Assembly (NCBI RefSeq): GCF_013315265.1
Contig: NZ_JABUFE010000005.1
Span: 1-64,000, forward strand
DNA length: 64,000 nucleotides
Reading direction: 5' to 3'
Origin: Parasulfitobacter algicola
Lineage (GTDB): Bacteria > Pseudomonadota > Alphaproteobacteria > Rhodobacterales > Rhodobacteraceae
The translations under genes were made by a program, and so were the position numbers. Below the pieces are notes generated by a model. It was not told where the DNA came from and did no database searches. It was given only the letters and a program-made list of their open reading frames with translations. Positions within the stretch are counted from its first letter, which is position 1. Each line of letters starts with the position of its first letter. This document shows positions 1-8,426 of this stretch, piece after piece.

Positions 1-335
1 CGACCCGCATCTTCACAATCTGTGCTGAACGCAGGTGATTTGTTCGCGATATGCACGTTGCCTGCATCCTGGCAATCAACATTAAAAGCTGGGGATTTGT
101 TCGCAATGTGAACCAATCCGGCGTCTTCACAATCCACACTGAAAGCAGGTGATTTATTCGCAATGTGCACATTTCCCGCATCTTGTACGTCGGCAAATTC
201 AGTGCGGAAAGATGGCGCTTTATTCGCGATGTGAACACGGCCTGCGTCTGTCACGTGATCGAAGTCGGTATCAAAAATTGGGCTCTTGTTTGCGATGTGA
301 ACAAGGCCAGTGTCGAGTGTGTTGCGAAGTGTCAT
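1..335 (-). CDS. Tandem-repeat protein of unknown function, N-terminal part (runs off left edge)
   Basis: The frame is open from an ATG at 335 to the window edge (111 codons visible, no stop). A GGAG Shine-Dalgarno lies 9 nt upstream. Five copies of a 19-22 residue unit are visible with core D-A-G-x-V-H-I-A-N-K-S-P-A-F. The first two spacings are 22 residues and the next two 19. The 19-residue copies end in D-C, so each carries one cysteine about 19 residues apart. No signal peptide or membrane segment is seen at the N-terminus. Regular short repeats suggest a solenoid or beta-structured repeat protein, but I do not recognise the family and assign no function. Synonymous differences between copies show that the protein sequence, not just the DNA repeat, is conserved. 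Confidence 0.7.
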   Translation of the reverse strand, partial: MTLRNTLDTGLVHIANKSPIFDTDFDHVTDAGRVHIANKAPSFRTEFADVQDAGNVHIANKSPAFSVDCEDAGLVHIANKSPAFNVDCQDAGNVHIANKSPAFSTDCEDAG

Positions 336-535
336 TTTCAGTGCTCCAAGGTTAATCATTAATTCCCCTATAGGCTGTCAAACAGATTGGCCCGCTGTCA
401 AACACTTCTTGAAAAATTGTATGTGGCAACCACAAGTTGTGCTACAGGTTGTGTAAATTACATAATGTAGTGTCATTAATGTGTTAACTAATCAACAGGT
501 TGACGGTTTCGCGAGAGAATCACCTTATGCGCGAA

Positions 536-565
536 AATAAAAATGGCCCGATACGATGTCGGGCC
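536..565 (-). terminator. Rho-independent terminator of the purine operon
   Basis: A perfect 7-bp stem (GGCCCGA/TCGGGCC, 545-551 with 559-565) and a 7-nt loop is followed on the minus strand by ATTTTTATTTT. It lies 22 bp past the stop of the last gene of the xdh/ABC operon. Confidence 0.8.
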
Positions 566-587
566 AATGATCTTTTTGAGGTATTTT

Positions 588-1664
588 TTAGTTCGGAATT
601 TCGCCCTGAACACCCTCGATATAGAAGTTCATTCCGGCTAATGTTCCGTCGTCCGCAACCTCTCCTTCGGCCAGCCAAGCACTGCCGTCTTGTTTGTTAA
701 TCGGTCCGGTAAAGGGGTGATAGTCGCCCGCGGCAATCGCTGCGGCCATGGCTTCGGCTTCGGCTTTCACGTCGGCTGGCACCTTGTCTGAGATCGGCGC
801 AAGTTCGACCATCCCAGGTGCGATACCATCCCAGGTGTCCATGCTGGACCAAGTCCCATCCTTCACGGCGCGAACCCGGTCGATGTAATAGGGGGCCCAA
901 TTGTCGATGATTGCTGTCAATTGTGCGTTGGGCCCAAAGTTCTTCATGTCGGATGCTTGACCAAAGGCCACGATGCCCGCTTCTTCGGCAATTGTCATCG
1001 GTGCGGTCGAATCTGTATGTTGCATGATGACGTCAGCGCCCTGTTCGATCAGCGCTTTTGCTGCATCCGCTTCCTTTGCAGGGTCAAACCAAGAATAAAC
1101 CCATACCACATTGAATTCCACATCAGGATTAACCTTTTGGGCATGCAGATAAGCCGAATTGATGCCGCGGATCACTTCAGGGATCGGATAAGACGCAATA
1201 TATCCCACCTTGTTCGTTTCCGTCATCTTGCCCGCAATATGACCGATGACAGCGCGGCCTTCGTAGAAACGCGCGCCATAGGTTGACACGTTATCGGCAC
1301 GCTTATAGCCGGTCGCATGTTCAAACTTCACATCCGGAAATTTGGCGGCGACATTCATCGTGGCATCCATGTACCCAAAGGATGTCGTAAAGATCAGATC
1401 ATGACCCGACAGCGCCATTTGTGTCAGAACGCGTTCGGCGTCAGCCCCTTCGGGCACACTTTCGACAAATGTTGTTTCAACACTGTCGCCGAATTCTTCC
1501 ATAACAGCCAAACGGCCTTCGTTATGCTCATAGGACCAGCCAAAGTCACCGACGGGACCGACATAGACAAAACCCACTTTTGTTTTTTCATGTCCGTCAG
1601 CCAGTGCTGCGGTTGCAAGACCAAGGGCCATTGTGGCTGTGGTCAGGATTGTTTTTAGTTGCAT
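588..1664 (-). CDS. BMP-family ABC transporter substrate-binding protein (probable purine/nucleoside binding)
   Basis: This 358-residue periplasmic binding protein belongs to the Bmp/PnrA-like family, whose members bind nucleosides or purine-type ligands. Residues 1-22 form a Sec signal peptide (positive start, hydrophobic core, cleavage after Ala-Leu-Ala before Asp23). There is no lipobox cysteine, so it should be soluble in the periplasm. It is the last gene of a minus-strand operon with an ATPase, two permeases and xanthine dehydrogenase genes, 34 bp after the second permease and just before a terminator. The xdh linkage makes hypoxanthine, xanthine or a related purine the best ligand guess; this is inferred from context only. 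Confidence 0.9.
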   Translation of the reverse strand: MQLKTILTTATMALGLATAALADGHEKTKVGFVYVGPVGDFGWSYEHNEGRLAVMEEFGDSVETTFVESVPEGADAERVLTQMALSGHDLIFTTSFGYMDATMNVAAKFPDVKFEHATGYKRADNVSTYGARFYEGRAVIGHIAGKMTETNKVGYIASYPIPEVIRGINSAYLHAQKVNPDVEFNVVWVYSWFDPAKEADAAKALIEQGADVIMQHTDSTAPMTIAEEAGIVAFGQASDMKNFGPNAQLTAIIDNWAPYYIDRVRAVKDGTWSSMDTWDGIAPGMVELAPISDKVPADVKAEAEAMAAAIAAGDYHPFTGPINKQDGSAWLAEGEVADDGTLAGMNFYIEGVQGEIPN

Positions 1665-1698
1665 TCAGGTATCTCCCTGTTGGTTGGCAGCAGCGCCC

Positions 1699-2589
1699 CT
1701 AGTTTGAGGCATGAAAACTTCGGCCCAGCATCGCAGGTGCGTTCAGGGCCGTCCGCGTTCTATCGGCGGACATGATGACAAGAACGATGATTGTAATCAA
1801 ATACGGGCTCATCGACAAATACTCGACAGGAATTTTGACGCCAGCCGCCTGCAGGTTCAGCTGCAAAACGGTGATACCGCCGAAAAGATATGCGCCCAGC
1901 AAAACGCGCCAGGGCTTCCAACTTGCAAAAACCACGATGGCCAACGCAATCCATCCTGCGCCCGATGTCATACCTTCGGTCCACTGGGGCACGCGGATCA
2001 GGCTAAGATAGGCGCCCCCCAGTCCTGCGCAGGCCCCGCCAAAGGCGATGGCGGCTGTCCGGATCAGCACCACCTTGTAACCAAGTGCATGGGCCGCATC
2101 GTGATTTTCGCCCACAGCGCGCAAAATCAAACCGACGCGCGTGTACTTTAGTACCCACCATGTGACCGCAATAATACCGATGCCGACAAACACCATCGCA
2201 TCAAGCCCAAGGATAAGTGTGGCGGATGTAGGTGGTTTGACACCAATATAGCTTTGTCCGATCAGTGCCGAAAACCCAAGGCCGAACAGGGTCAGAGCCA
2301 GACCTGTGGCGACTTGATTTGACAAAAGCACCTGCGTCAGAAATGCAAATATCAGCGACAGCGCGGCGCCACCCAAAGCCGCGCCAATAAACCCAAGCGC
2401 GGGTGACCCGGTTTCTACAGCCATCGCAAAGCCGCAGATTGCCCCTGTGATCATCATACCTTCGACGCCCAGGTTCAGCACACCTGATTTTTCGACCACC
2501 AGTTCCCCAATGGCCGCCAAAAGGATTGGGGTTGATGCCACCATAAGCGAGGCGATCAGAACAATGGGATTGATTGCGGATAAATCCAT
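1699..2589 (-). CDS. ABC transporter permease (BMP-type purine/nucleoside importer)
   Basis: This 296-residue polytopic inner-membrane protein is of the BPD_transp_2 type, the permease family that pairs with BMP binding proteins. Hydrophobic helices run through most of the sequence, with the glycine-rich stretch G-E-L-V-V-E-K-S-G-V-L-N-L-G-V-E-G typical of these permeases near residue 30. Its start shares one base with the stop of the upstream permease gene, so translational coupling is likely. It should form a heterodimeric channel with that permease. Confidence 0.9.
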   Translation of the reverse strand: MDLSAINPIVLIASLMVASTPILLAAIGELVVEKSGVLNLGVEGMMITGAICGFAMAVETGSPALGFIGAALGGAALSLIFAFLTQVLLSNQVATGLALTLFGLGFSALIGQSYIGVKPPTSATLILGLDAMVFVGIGIIAVTWWVLKYTRVGLILRAVGENHDAAHALGYKVVLIRTAAIAFGGACAGLGGAYLSLIRVPQWTEGMTSGAGWIALAIVVFASWKPWRVLLGAYLFGGITVLQLNLQAAGVKIPVEYLSMSPYLITIIVLVIMSADRTRTALNAPAMLGRSFHASN

Positions 2590-3674
2590 CAGACCACCTT
2601 TGCCTTGCCGATCACCGGGCGATAATCTGTCAAGACATCCATTGCCAACAGAAAGAACAACAGCATCCCCTGAAACGCCTGAATGGCCGCCAGCGGGATG
2701 CCCAGCATCAGTTGCGCCAGTTCTCCGCCGATGTAAGTCAGTGCCATCAACAGCCCCGCCAGCAGAATGCCAACAGGATGCAAACGGCCCAGAAAGGCCA
2801 CGATAATTGCTGTAAATCCATAGTTGCTGGCAAAGTCGATGCTGATTTGTCCAGCGGGGCCTGCGACCTCAAACAAGCCGGCAAGACCTGCCAAAAGACC
2901 GGAAAGCCCCAGACACACCACAATAATCACGCTTGTGTTCACGCCTGCAAAATGCGCGGCACGGGGGCTTTGGCCAGCCAGCTTGATCTGAAAGCCCAGC
3001 TTATGTTTGGCCAAAAGGATATAGGCAAAGATCACTGCGATCAGGGCGGCAACGACACCCCAATGGGCACCAGTGCCCGCGATCAATTCGGGGTTTGCGG
3101 CACTTGGGTATTGCTGCAAATTGCGGCTACCCGGAAAACCGCCGCCGTCAGGATTGCGCAGCGTGCTAAGCGCCATGGATGCCAAAAGCTGATCTGCGAC
3201 ATAAACTAACAGAAGTGACACAAGGATTTCATTGGTGCGAAAAGCGATTTTCAAAAGGGCAGGGATCATCGCCCACAAAAACCCACCAAAAGCACCTGCC
3301 AATACCATCAGCGGGAAGATTATAAAACTTTCCATAGGATAGAACGCAAGCCCCACGGCTGCGCCGCAAATCGCACCGATGACGTACTGTCCTTCGGCGC
3401 CGATGTTCCACACACCTGCACGAAACCCAAGGCTAAGCCCAATGGCGATCAGGATCAGGGGGGCCGCTTTGACCAGAAGTTGCGGGCGCGAATAGCTGGC
3501 GAACTGTGTGTTGAAAAGCGGATCCCAAAAAATGATGCGGATCGCCTCAAACGGATTTTTGCCCAGTATCCAGAACATGATGCCCCCTGCGATCATTGTG
3601 GCGATCACGGCCAATATGGGCGTCAGGTAAGACCAGACTTGCGACGGTTGTTTCCGTTTTTCCAGACGGATCAT
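2589..3674 (-). CDS. ABC transporter permease, second subunit (BMP-type importer)
   Basis: This 361-residue polytopic permease of the BPD_transp_2 family is longer than its partner because of an extra N-terminal helix (about residues 16-34). The motif W-N-I-G-A-E-G-Q near residue 90 is characteristic of the first permease of nucleoside/BMP transporters. Its start overlaps the stop of the ATPase gene by 4 bp. It is inferred to form the membrane channel with the downstream permease and to be powered by the ATPase upstream. Confidence 0.9.
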   Translation of the reverse strand: MIRLEKRKQPSQVWSYLTPILAVIATMIAGGIMFWILGKNPFEAIRIIFWDPLFNTQFASYSRPQLLVKAAPLILIAIGLSLGFRAGVWNIGAEGQYVIGAICGAAVGLAFYPMESFIIFPLMVLAGAFGGFLWAMIPALLKIAFRTNEILVSLLLVYVADQLLASMALSTLRNPDGGGFPGSRNLQQYPSAANPELIAGTGAHWGVVAALIAVIFAYILLAKHKLGFQIKLAGQSPRAAHFAGVNTSVIIVVCLGLSGLLAGLAGLFEVAGPAGQISIDFASNYGFTAIIVAFLGRLHPVGILLAGLLMALTYIGGELAQLMLGIPLAAIQAFQGMLLFFLLAMDVLTDYRPVIGKAKVV

Positions 3675-5203
3675 GGGTGCACCACGGTGTCATGGGCCAC
3701 TTCCATACCGTGCGCGCCGCCTAGCATCAGACCGATTTTTTCCACAGTCAGATCCGATGTAGCGACGGGGGCAGACAGTCGCCCTTCGTTCAGGGCGGCA
3801 AAGCGGTCTGTGATCTCCATCAATTCATCCAGATCCTGGCTGATCACCAGAACGGCGGCGCCATCTGCGGCAAGATCAAGCAAGGCCTGTCGGATCGCGG
3901 CCGCGGCCGATGCATCAACGCCCCAAGTTGGCTGGTTCACCACAAGCACCCGAGGATTTTGCAAAATCTCGCGTCCGATGACGAATTTCTGCAAGTTGCC
4001 ACCAGACAAGGACCGTGCGGCATTTTCAGGGCCAGGTGTACGAACATCAAAACGCGCAATCACTTTTTCAGCAAAACTGCGGCTGCGGGTCCAGTTCAAA
4101 AAACCATTGCTCTGAAGGTTTTCACGTTCAGCAGCCGTCAGCATTGCATTTTCGGTTAACGTCATATCAGGTGCGGCAGCGTGGCCAAGACGTTCTTCGG
4201 GTGCGGCCAGCAGTCCAAGTTTGCGCCGCGCGTTTGGGCTAAGATGTCCCAAGTTCTGCCCATCCATTTGTACTGATTGTGGCGCAGATTTCGCCTCACC
4301 CGACAGGGCGCCAAGCAATTCGTCCTGACCGTTGCCCGCCACCCCGCCAATCCCCAGAATTTCACCAGCGCGAATTTCCAGCGTGATATCTTTTAAAGAT
4401 GTCCCAAAGGGCGATGCCGGACTAAGGTTTAGTCCGTTCAGTTGCAATACTGTTTTTTCTAGTTTTTTGTATGCCTTTTGCGGGGGGCTTAAACGCGTAC
4501 CGACCATCATTTCAGCCATCGCACTGGCTGAGGTTTCGCGCGGAATGCACGTGCCAACATTCTTGCCACCGCGCAAAACAGTCGCTTCATCGCACAGGGT
4601 GCGGATTTCTTCGAGCTTATGGCTGATATACAGGATGGATGTTCCCTGTTCGCGCAACAGCTTTAACGTTGCAAACAGGATATCAACCTCTTGCGGGGTC
4701 AGAACGCTGGTCGGTTCATCCATGATCAATAGTTTTGGATCTTGCAGCAGACAGCGAATGATCTCGACCCGCTGGCGTTCCCCCGCTGACAGATCACCCA
4801 CCAGCCGGTGCGGATCCAATGGTAGACCGTAATCGCCGCTGACTTGCGAAATTTTCGCTGACAGTTGCCCCATCGCAGGCGGGTTTTCCATACCAAGTGC
4901 GATGTTTTCAGCAACGTTTAAAGCTTCAAACAGGCTAAAGTGCTGAAACACCATCGCCACACCAGCAGATCGCGCGGCACGGGGTTCATTGGGCGCATAA
5001 GCCGCGTCATTTAACGTCATAGATCCGGCATCCGGCTTGACCAGACCATAGATCATTTTGACAAGCGTTGATTTGCCCGCGCCGTTTTCCCCAAGCAGCG
5101 CGTGGACTTCGCCATTGGTGATCTGAAATGAAACATCGTCATTGGCAATCACGCCAGGATAGGCCTTGGTCAGACCATTGATCGTCAAAAGTTTCCCCGT
5201 CAA
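3671..5203 (-). CDS. ABC transporter ATP-binding protein with two nucleotide-binding domains
   Basis: This 510-residue cytoplasmic ATPase has two fused ABC domains, as in ribose/nucleoside importers. The first has a canonical Walker A (G-E-N-G-A-G-K-S-T, residues 38-46), signature L-S-A-G-E-R and Walker B L-I-M-D-E-P-T. The second has a degenerate Walker A (G-V-A-G-N-G-Q-D-E, no lysine) but a good L-S-G-G-N-L-Q-K signature; its Walker B reads V-V-N-Q-P-T-W-G-V-D. One degenerate site is normal in this family. It overlaps xdhC upstream and the permease downstream by 4 bp each, so uptake and oxidation genes are probably translated as one unit. Confidence 0.92.
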   Translation of the reverse strand: MTGKLLTINGLTKAYPGVIANDDVSFQITNGEVHALLGENGAGKSTLVKMIYGLVKPDAGSMTLNDAAYAPNEPRAARSAGVAMVFQHFSLFEALNVAENIALGMENPPAMGQLSAKISQVSGDYGLPLDPHRLVGDLSAGERQRVEIIRCLLQDPKLLIMDEPTSVLTPQEVDILFATLKLLREQGTSILYISHKLEEIRTLCDEATVLRGGKNVGTCIPRETSASAMAEMMVGTRLSPPQKAYKKLEKTVLQLNGLNLSPASPFGTSLKDITLEIRAGEILGIGGVAGNGQDELLGALSGEAKSAPQSVQMDGQNLGHLSPNARRKLGLLAAPEERLGHAAAPDMTLTENAMLTAAERENLQSNGFLNWTRSRSFAEKVIARFDVRTPGPENAARSLSGGNLQKFVIGREILQNPRVLVVNQPTWGVDASAAAAIRQALLDLAADGAAVLVISQDLDELMEITDRFAALNEGRLSAPVATSDLTVEKIGLMLGGAHGMEVAHDTVVHP

Positions 5204-6132
5204 CCGGTGCGCTCCTTGAGGGCGGCGTTCTTGTTTGAATTCAATAGCGCAGCCGCGACACTTACTGCAATGGCCTGTGGGTGTTTTCCAAGCGCGGGAT
5301 CACCAATTGGGCAGGTAATACGCGCAATGGATGTGTCAGCGTGCCCCAAGTCGCGTAAACGGGATTTAAAACGTGCCCATTTTGTAAGCGATCCGATCAA
5401 CCCGGCAAATCGGAAGCTGTGCAAAAGCAGTTGATGACAAAGTTCCAGATCAATGGCGTGGGAATAGGTCAGGATGAAATGCTCGGCATGGGTCGGCGCA
5501 TGCTTGACCAAGGTGGGCATGTCTGCTGTCGGAACCTTTGTCACTGATTTCACAGGTTCATCAGGAAAACGATCCGAATCCGTGTCAGCCCATGTAATAT
5601 TCAAATCAGGCAAGGGGGCAAGGGTATGAACCAGCGCGCGGCCCACATGGCCTGCGCCCCAGATCCAGATATCATGACTGGGTTGCATGATCGGTTCGAT
5701 CATCCAGCCATTGATCATCTGCGGTGTAACTGGCTGTGTGCTGTTGCGTTCGTAGGCTAGAATGCGTTGCACGTCCAATGGCATATCGCCGTTGCCTCGC
5801 ACGACTGGGGTATCGCCAATCGAATTTGCACGTGCTGCATCATAAATTTCAGTCAACAGCGTCACCGATCCGCCGCAACACTGGCCAAGCGCCGGCCCAA
5901 GGGGGTGCTTTGTGATCTGATCTTGATTTAATGTCAGCATTTTTCGTGCTGCCGTGGTGGCCTGAAATTCCAATGTGCCGCCGCCGATTGTACCGCTTTG
6001 CCCGTCCGCCCAAACCAGCATCGCCGCCCCAACTTCGCGCGGAGTAGACCCCTTTATATCTGCAATTACCACGCGCGCTACAGCGCCATGATCCGCAACG
6101 GTTTGCTTCAGGGTGTCCAGATCAAAGCTCAT
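5200..6132 (-). CDS. xdhC: Xanthine dehydrogenase accessory protein XdhC
   Basis: This 310-residue protein belongs to the XdhC/CoxI family, which binds molybdenum cofactor, promotes its sulfuration and inserts it into XdhB. The N-terminal domain carries G-Q-C-C-G-G (residues 83-88), the conserved cysteine motif of the family. A C-terminal Rossmann-like domain contains G-A-G-H-V-G-R-A-L. It sits directly after xdhB with a 4-bp overlap, the usual xdhABC order. Confidence 0.93.
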   Translation of the reverse strand: MSFDLDTLKQTVADHGAVARVVIADIKGSTPREVGAAMLVWADGQSGTIGGGTLEFQATTAARKMLTLNQDQITKHPLGPALGQCCGGSVTLLTEIYDAARANSIGDTPVVRGNGDMPLDVQRILAYERNSTQPVTPQMINGWMIEPIMQPSHDIWIWGAGHVGRALVHTLAPLPDLNITWADTDSDRFPDEPVKSVTKVPTADMPTLVKHAPTHAEHFILTYSHAIDLELCHQLLLHSFRFAGLIGSLTKWARFKSRLRDLGHADTSIARITCPIGDPALGKHPQAIAVSVAAALLNSNKNAALKERTG

Positions 6133-8426
6133 GCGCGGACCCGTTTGACAGCCATCAAAATACGCTCGGCCGTGGCGGGGGCGTCCAGATCTGGATATGT
6201 GGCACCACAGGCACCCACTGCATCCGACAACGCCAGCAAAGCTGAAATTCCCAGCATCAGTGGCGGTTCACCCACGGCCTTGGATCGATAGATCGTTTGT
6301 TCGGGGTTCTGCGCATCCCAAAGTGTCACGTTGAAAACATCCGGCCTGTCCGAACAGGCGGGAATTTTATAGGTCGATGGCGCATGGGTGCGCAGCTGGC
6401 CTTTGTCATCCCAAACCAATTCTTCGGTCGTTAACCATCCCGCACCTTGAACATAGCCGCCTTCGATCTGTCCGATATCCAGCGCCGGGTTCAATGACGC
6501 GCCGCAGTCATGCAGAATATCCGCGCGCAAAATCCGATTTTCGCCCGTCAATGTGTCAATCACCACTTCAGTAACGGCCGCACCGTAGGCGAAATAGAAG
6601 AACGGACGCCCCTGACCCTTGATCCGATCCCATGACAGTTTTGGTGTCTTGTAAAACCCCGTGGCCGACAGGCTGACCCGATTTTGATAGACCAGCGCTG
6701 CCGCTTCAGCAAAGCTTAGACGTGCTGCGCCGATATCAACATTCCCATTCCGAAAGACGACTTTACTTGGATCGGTCTGATGCAAGTCAGCCAGACAGCA
6801 CGCCATCCGATCCCTGATTTCATCGCAAGCTAGCTTGACCGCCATCCCGTTCAGATCAGACCCGGATGATGCAGCTGTGGCCGATGTATTTGGCACCTTT
6901 GCCGTATCTGTCGCGGTAATTTTTACGGCCTCAACCGGTACGCCGAACCGATCTGCCGCCACCTGTGCCACTTTCTGAAACAGCCCCTGGCCCATCTCGG
7001 TTCCGCCATGGTTCAAATGGATTGAGCCGTCTTGATACACATGCACCAAGGCCCCCGCTTGGTTCAGATGCGTCAGCGTAAAACTGATGCCGAACTTCAC
7101 AGGTGTCAGGGCAATACCCTTTTTCAGCACTGCGTTAGCTGCGTTCCAGTCTTCAAGTGCAGCCCGCCGTTTTTCGTATTCGGACGACACTTTTAGGGCT
7201 TCGACCATCTCGTGCAGAATAAAGTCCTCAACCTCCATCCCATAGTGGGTGGTCTGCGGCCTTGTTGTTTTTGAAATGCTGTCGCTGGAAGTATAAAAGT
7301 TCCTGCTTCGCACCTCTAACGGATCGCGGGCCAGATGATGCGCGATATGGTCCAACACACGTTCAATCCCGACCATCCCTTGTGGTCCGCCAAATCCGCG
7401 AAACGCGGTGGCCGACTGTGTGTGGGTTTTCAACCGATGCGACGTGATGCGCGCCGCGGGTAAGTGATACGCATTATCTGCATGCAGCATCGCACGGTCT
7501 GCAACGGGCAGCGACAGATCCTGCGCCCATCCACAACGGACAAAATGTGTAAAATCCACACCTGTAATCTGGCCGTCATCGTCAAAGCCCACGTTATAAA
7601 CAATGCGAATATCGTGCCGCTTGCCAGTGATGATCATGTCGTCATCCCGATCATAGCGCATCTTGCAAGGTTGCCCGGTCTGGCGTGCAGCAACGGCGCA
7701 GGCCACGGCAAGAGCATTACCTTGGCTTTCCTTTCCACCAAAGCCGCCACCCATGCGACGCACTTCGACCCGTATGCTGTGCATGGGCTGGCCAATCGCT
7801 TCGGCCACTTTATGCTGAATTTCCGTTGGATGCTGGGTCGAGGAATGGACGATCATGTCGCCCCCTTCCTGTGGCAAGGCGAGTGCGGCCTGGCCTTCAA
7901 GATAGAAATGTTCCTGGCCCCCGATGTCGATGCTGCCCTGCACATGATGCGGAGCCTCGGATATCGCTGTGTCCACATCACCTTTTGTGTAAATGCGCGG
8001 GCCGTCCTCAAACCGGCTATCAGCTGCCATGGCCTGGTCAATCGTTAGAATTGCAGGGTGTTCATCATAGGTGATCTGACCCAACCGCGCGGCATGGCGT
8101 GCAGCCAGATGGCTGTCGGCGATCACCAGAAAGACCGGCTGTCCGCGATAGAACACCTGGCCCTTTGCCAAAAGCGGCTCATCATGGGCCGAGGGCGAGA
8201 CATCGTTGTCAAATGGCAAATCTTGCGCTGTCAGAACGACAATGACACCCTGCGCTTCGCGAACGGCGGTCAAATCCATGCCGGTGATGACACCATGCGC
8301 AATATCGGCCATCCCAAAGGCCAGATGCAGGCAGTTCATAGGGGCCGGAATGTCATCCACATATCTTGCCTGCCCGGTCACATGCAAATGCGCGGCATCG
8401 TGGGGCAGAGGTTTGGCAACAGTCAT
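6129..8426 (-). CDS. xdhB: Xanthine dehydrogenase large (molybdopterin) subunit XdhB
   Basis: This 765-residue molybdenum hydroxylase subunit oxidises hypoxanthine and xanthine to urate together with XdhA. Recognisable molybdopterin-site segments are G-G-G-F-G-G-K-E, F-R-G-F-G-G-P-Q-G and G-G-T-E-M-G-Q-G. The active-site glutamate lies in K-A-V-G-E-P-P at about residue 720. The length fits the alphaproteobacterial heterodimeric enzyme. It overlaps xdhA and xdhC by 4 bp each. The substrate assignment follows the family; nothing in the sequence rules out another purine. Confidence 0.95.
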   Translation of the reverse strand: MTVAKPLPHDAAHLHVTGQARYVDDIPAPMNCLHLAFGMADIAHGVITGMDLTAVREAQGVIVVLTAQDLPFDNDVSPSAHDEPLLAKGQVFYRGQPVFLVIADSHLAARHAARLGQITYDEHPAILTIDQAMAADSRFEDGPRIYTKGDVDTAISEAPHHVQGSIDIGGQEHFYLEGQAALALPQEGGDMIVHSSTQHPTEIQHKVAEAIGQPMHSIRVEVRRMGGGFGGKESQGNALAVACAVAARQTGQPCKMRYDRDDDMIITGKRHDIRIVYNVGFDDDGQITGVDFTHFVRCGWAQDLSLPVADRAMLHADNAYHLPAARITSHRLKTHTQSATAFRGFGGPQGMVGIERVLDHIAHHLARDPLEVRSRNFYTSSDSISKTTRPQTTHYGMEVEDFILHEMVEALKVSSEYEKRRAALEDWNAANAVLKKGIALTPVKFGISFTLTHLNQAGALVHVYQDGSIHLNHGGTEMGQGLFQKVAQVAADRFGVPVEAVKITATDTAKVPNTSATAASSGSDLNGMAVKLACDEIRDRMACCLADLHQTDPSKVVFRNGNVDIGAARLSFAEAAALVYQNRVSLSATGFYKTPKLSWDRIKGQGRPFFYFAYGAAVTEVVIDTLTGENRILRADILHDCGASLNPALDIGQIEGGYVQGAGWLTTEELVWDDKGQLRTHAPSTYKIPACSDRPDVFNVTLWDAQNPEQTIYRSKAVGEPPLMLGISALLALSDAVGACGATYPDLDAPATAERILMAVKRVRA

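Noticed and set aside
1-335. CRISPR-like direct repeats at regular spacing
   Set aside because: Repeat period is 57-66 bp and in frame, variation is mostly at third codon positions, and there are no unique spacers. It is a coding repeat.
149-362. Plus-strand frames over the left-edge repeats
   Set aside because: They are antisense shadows of the repeat gene, without ribosome sites.
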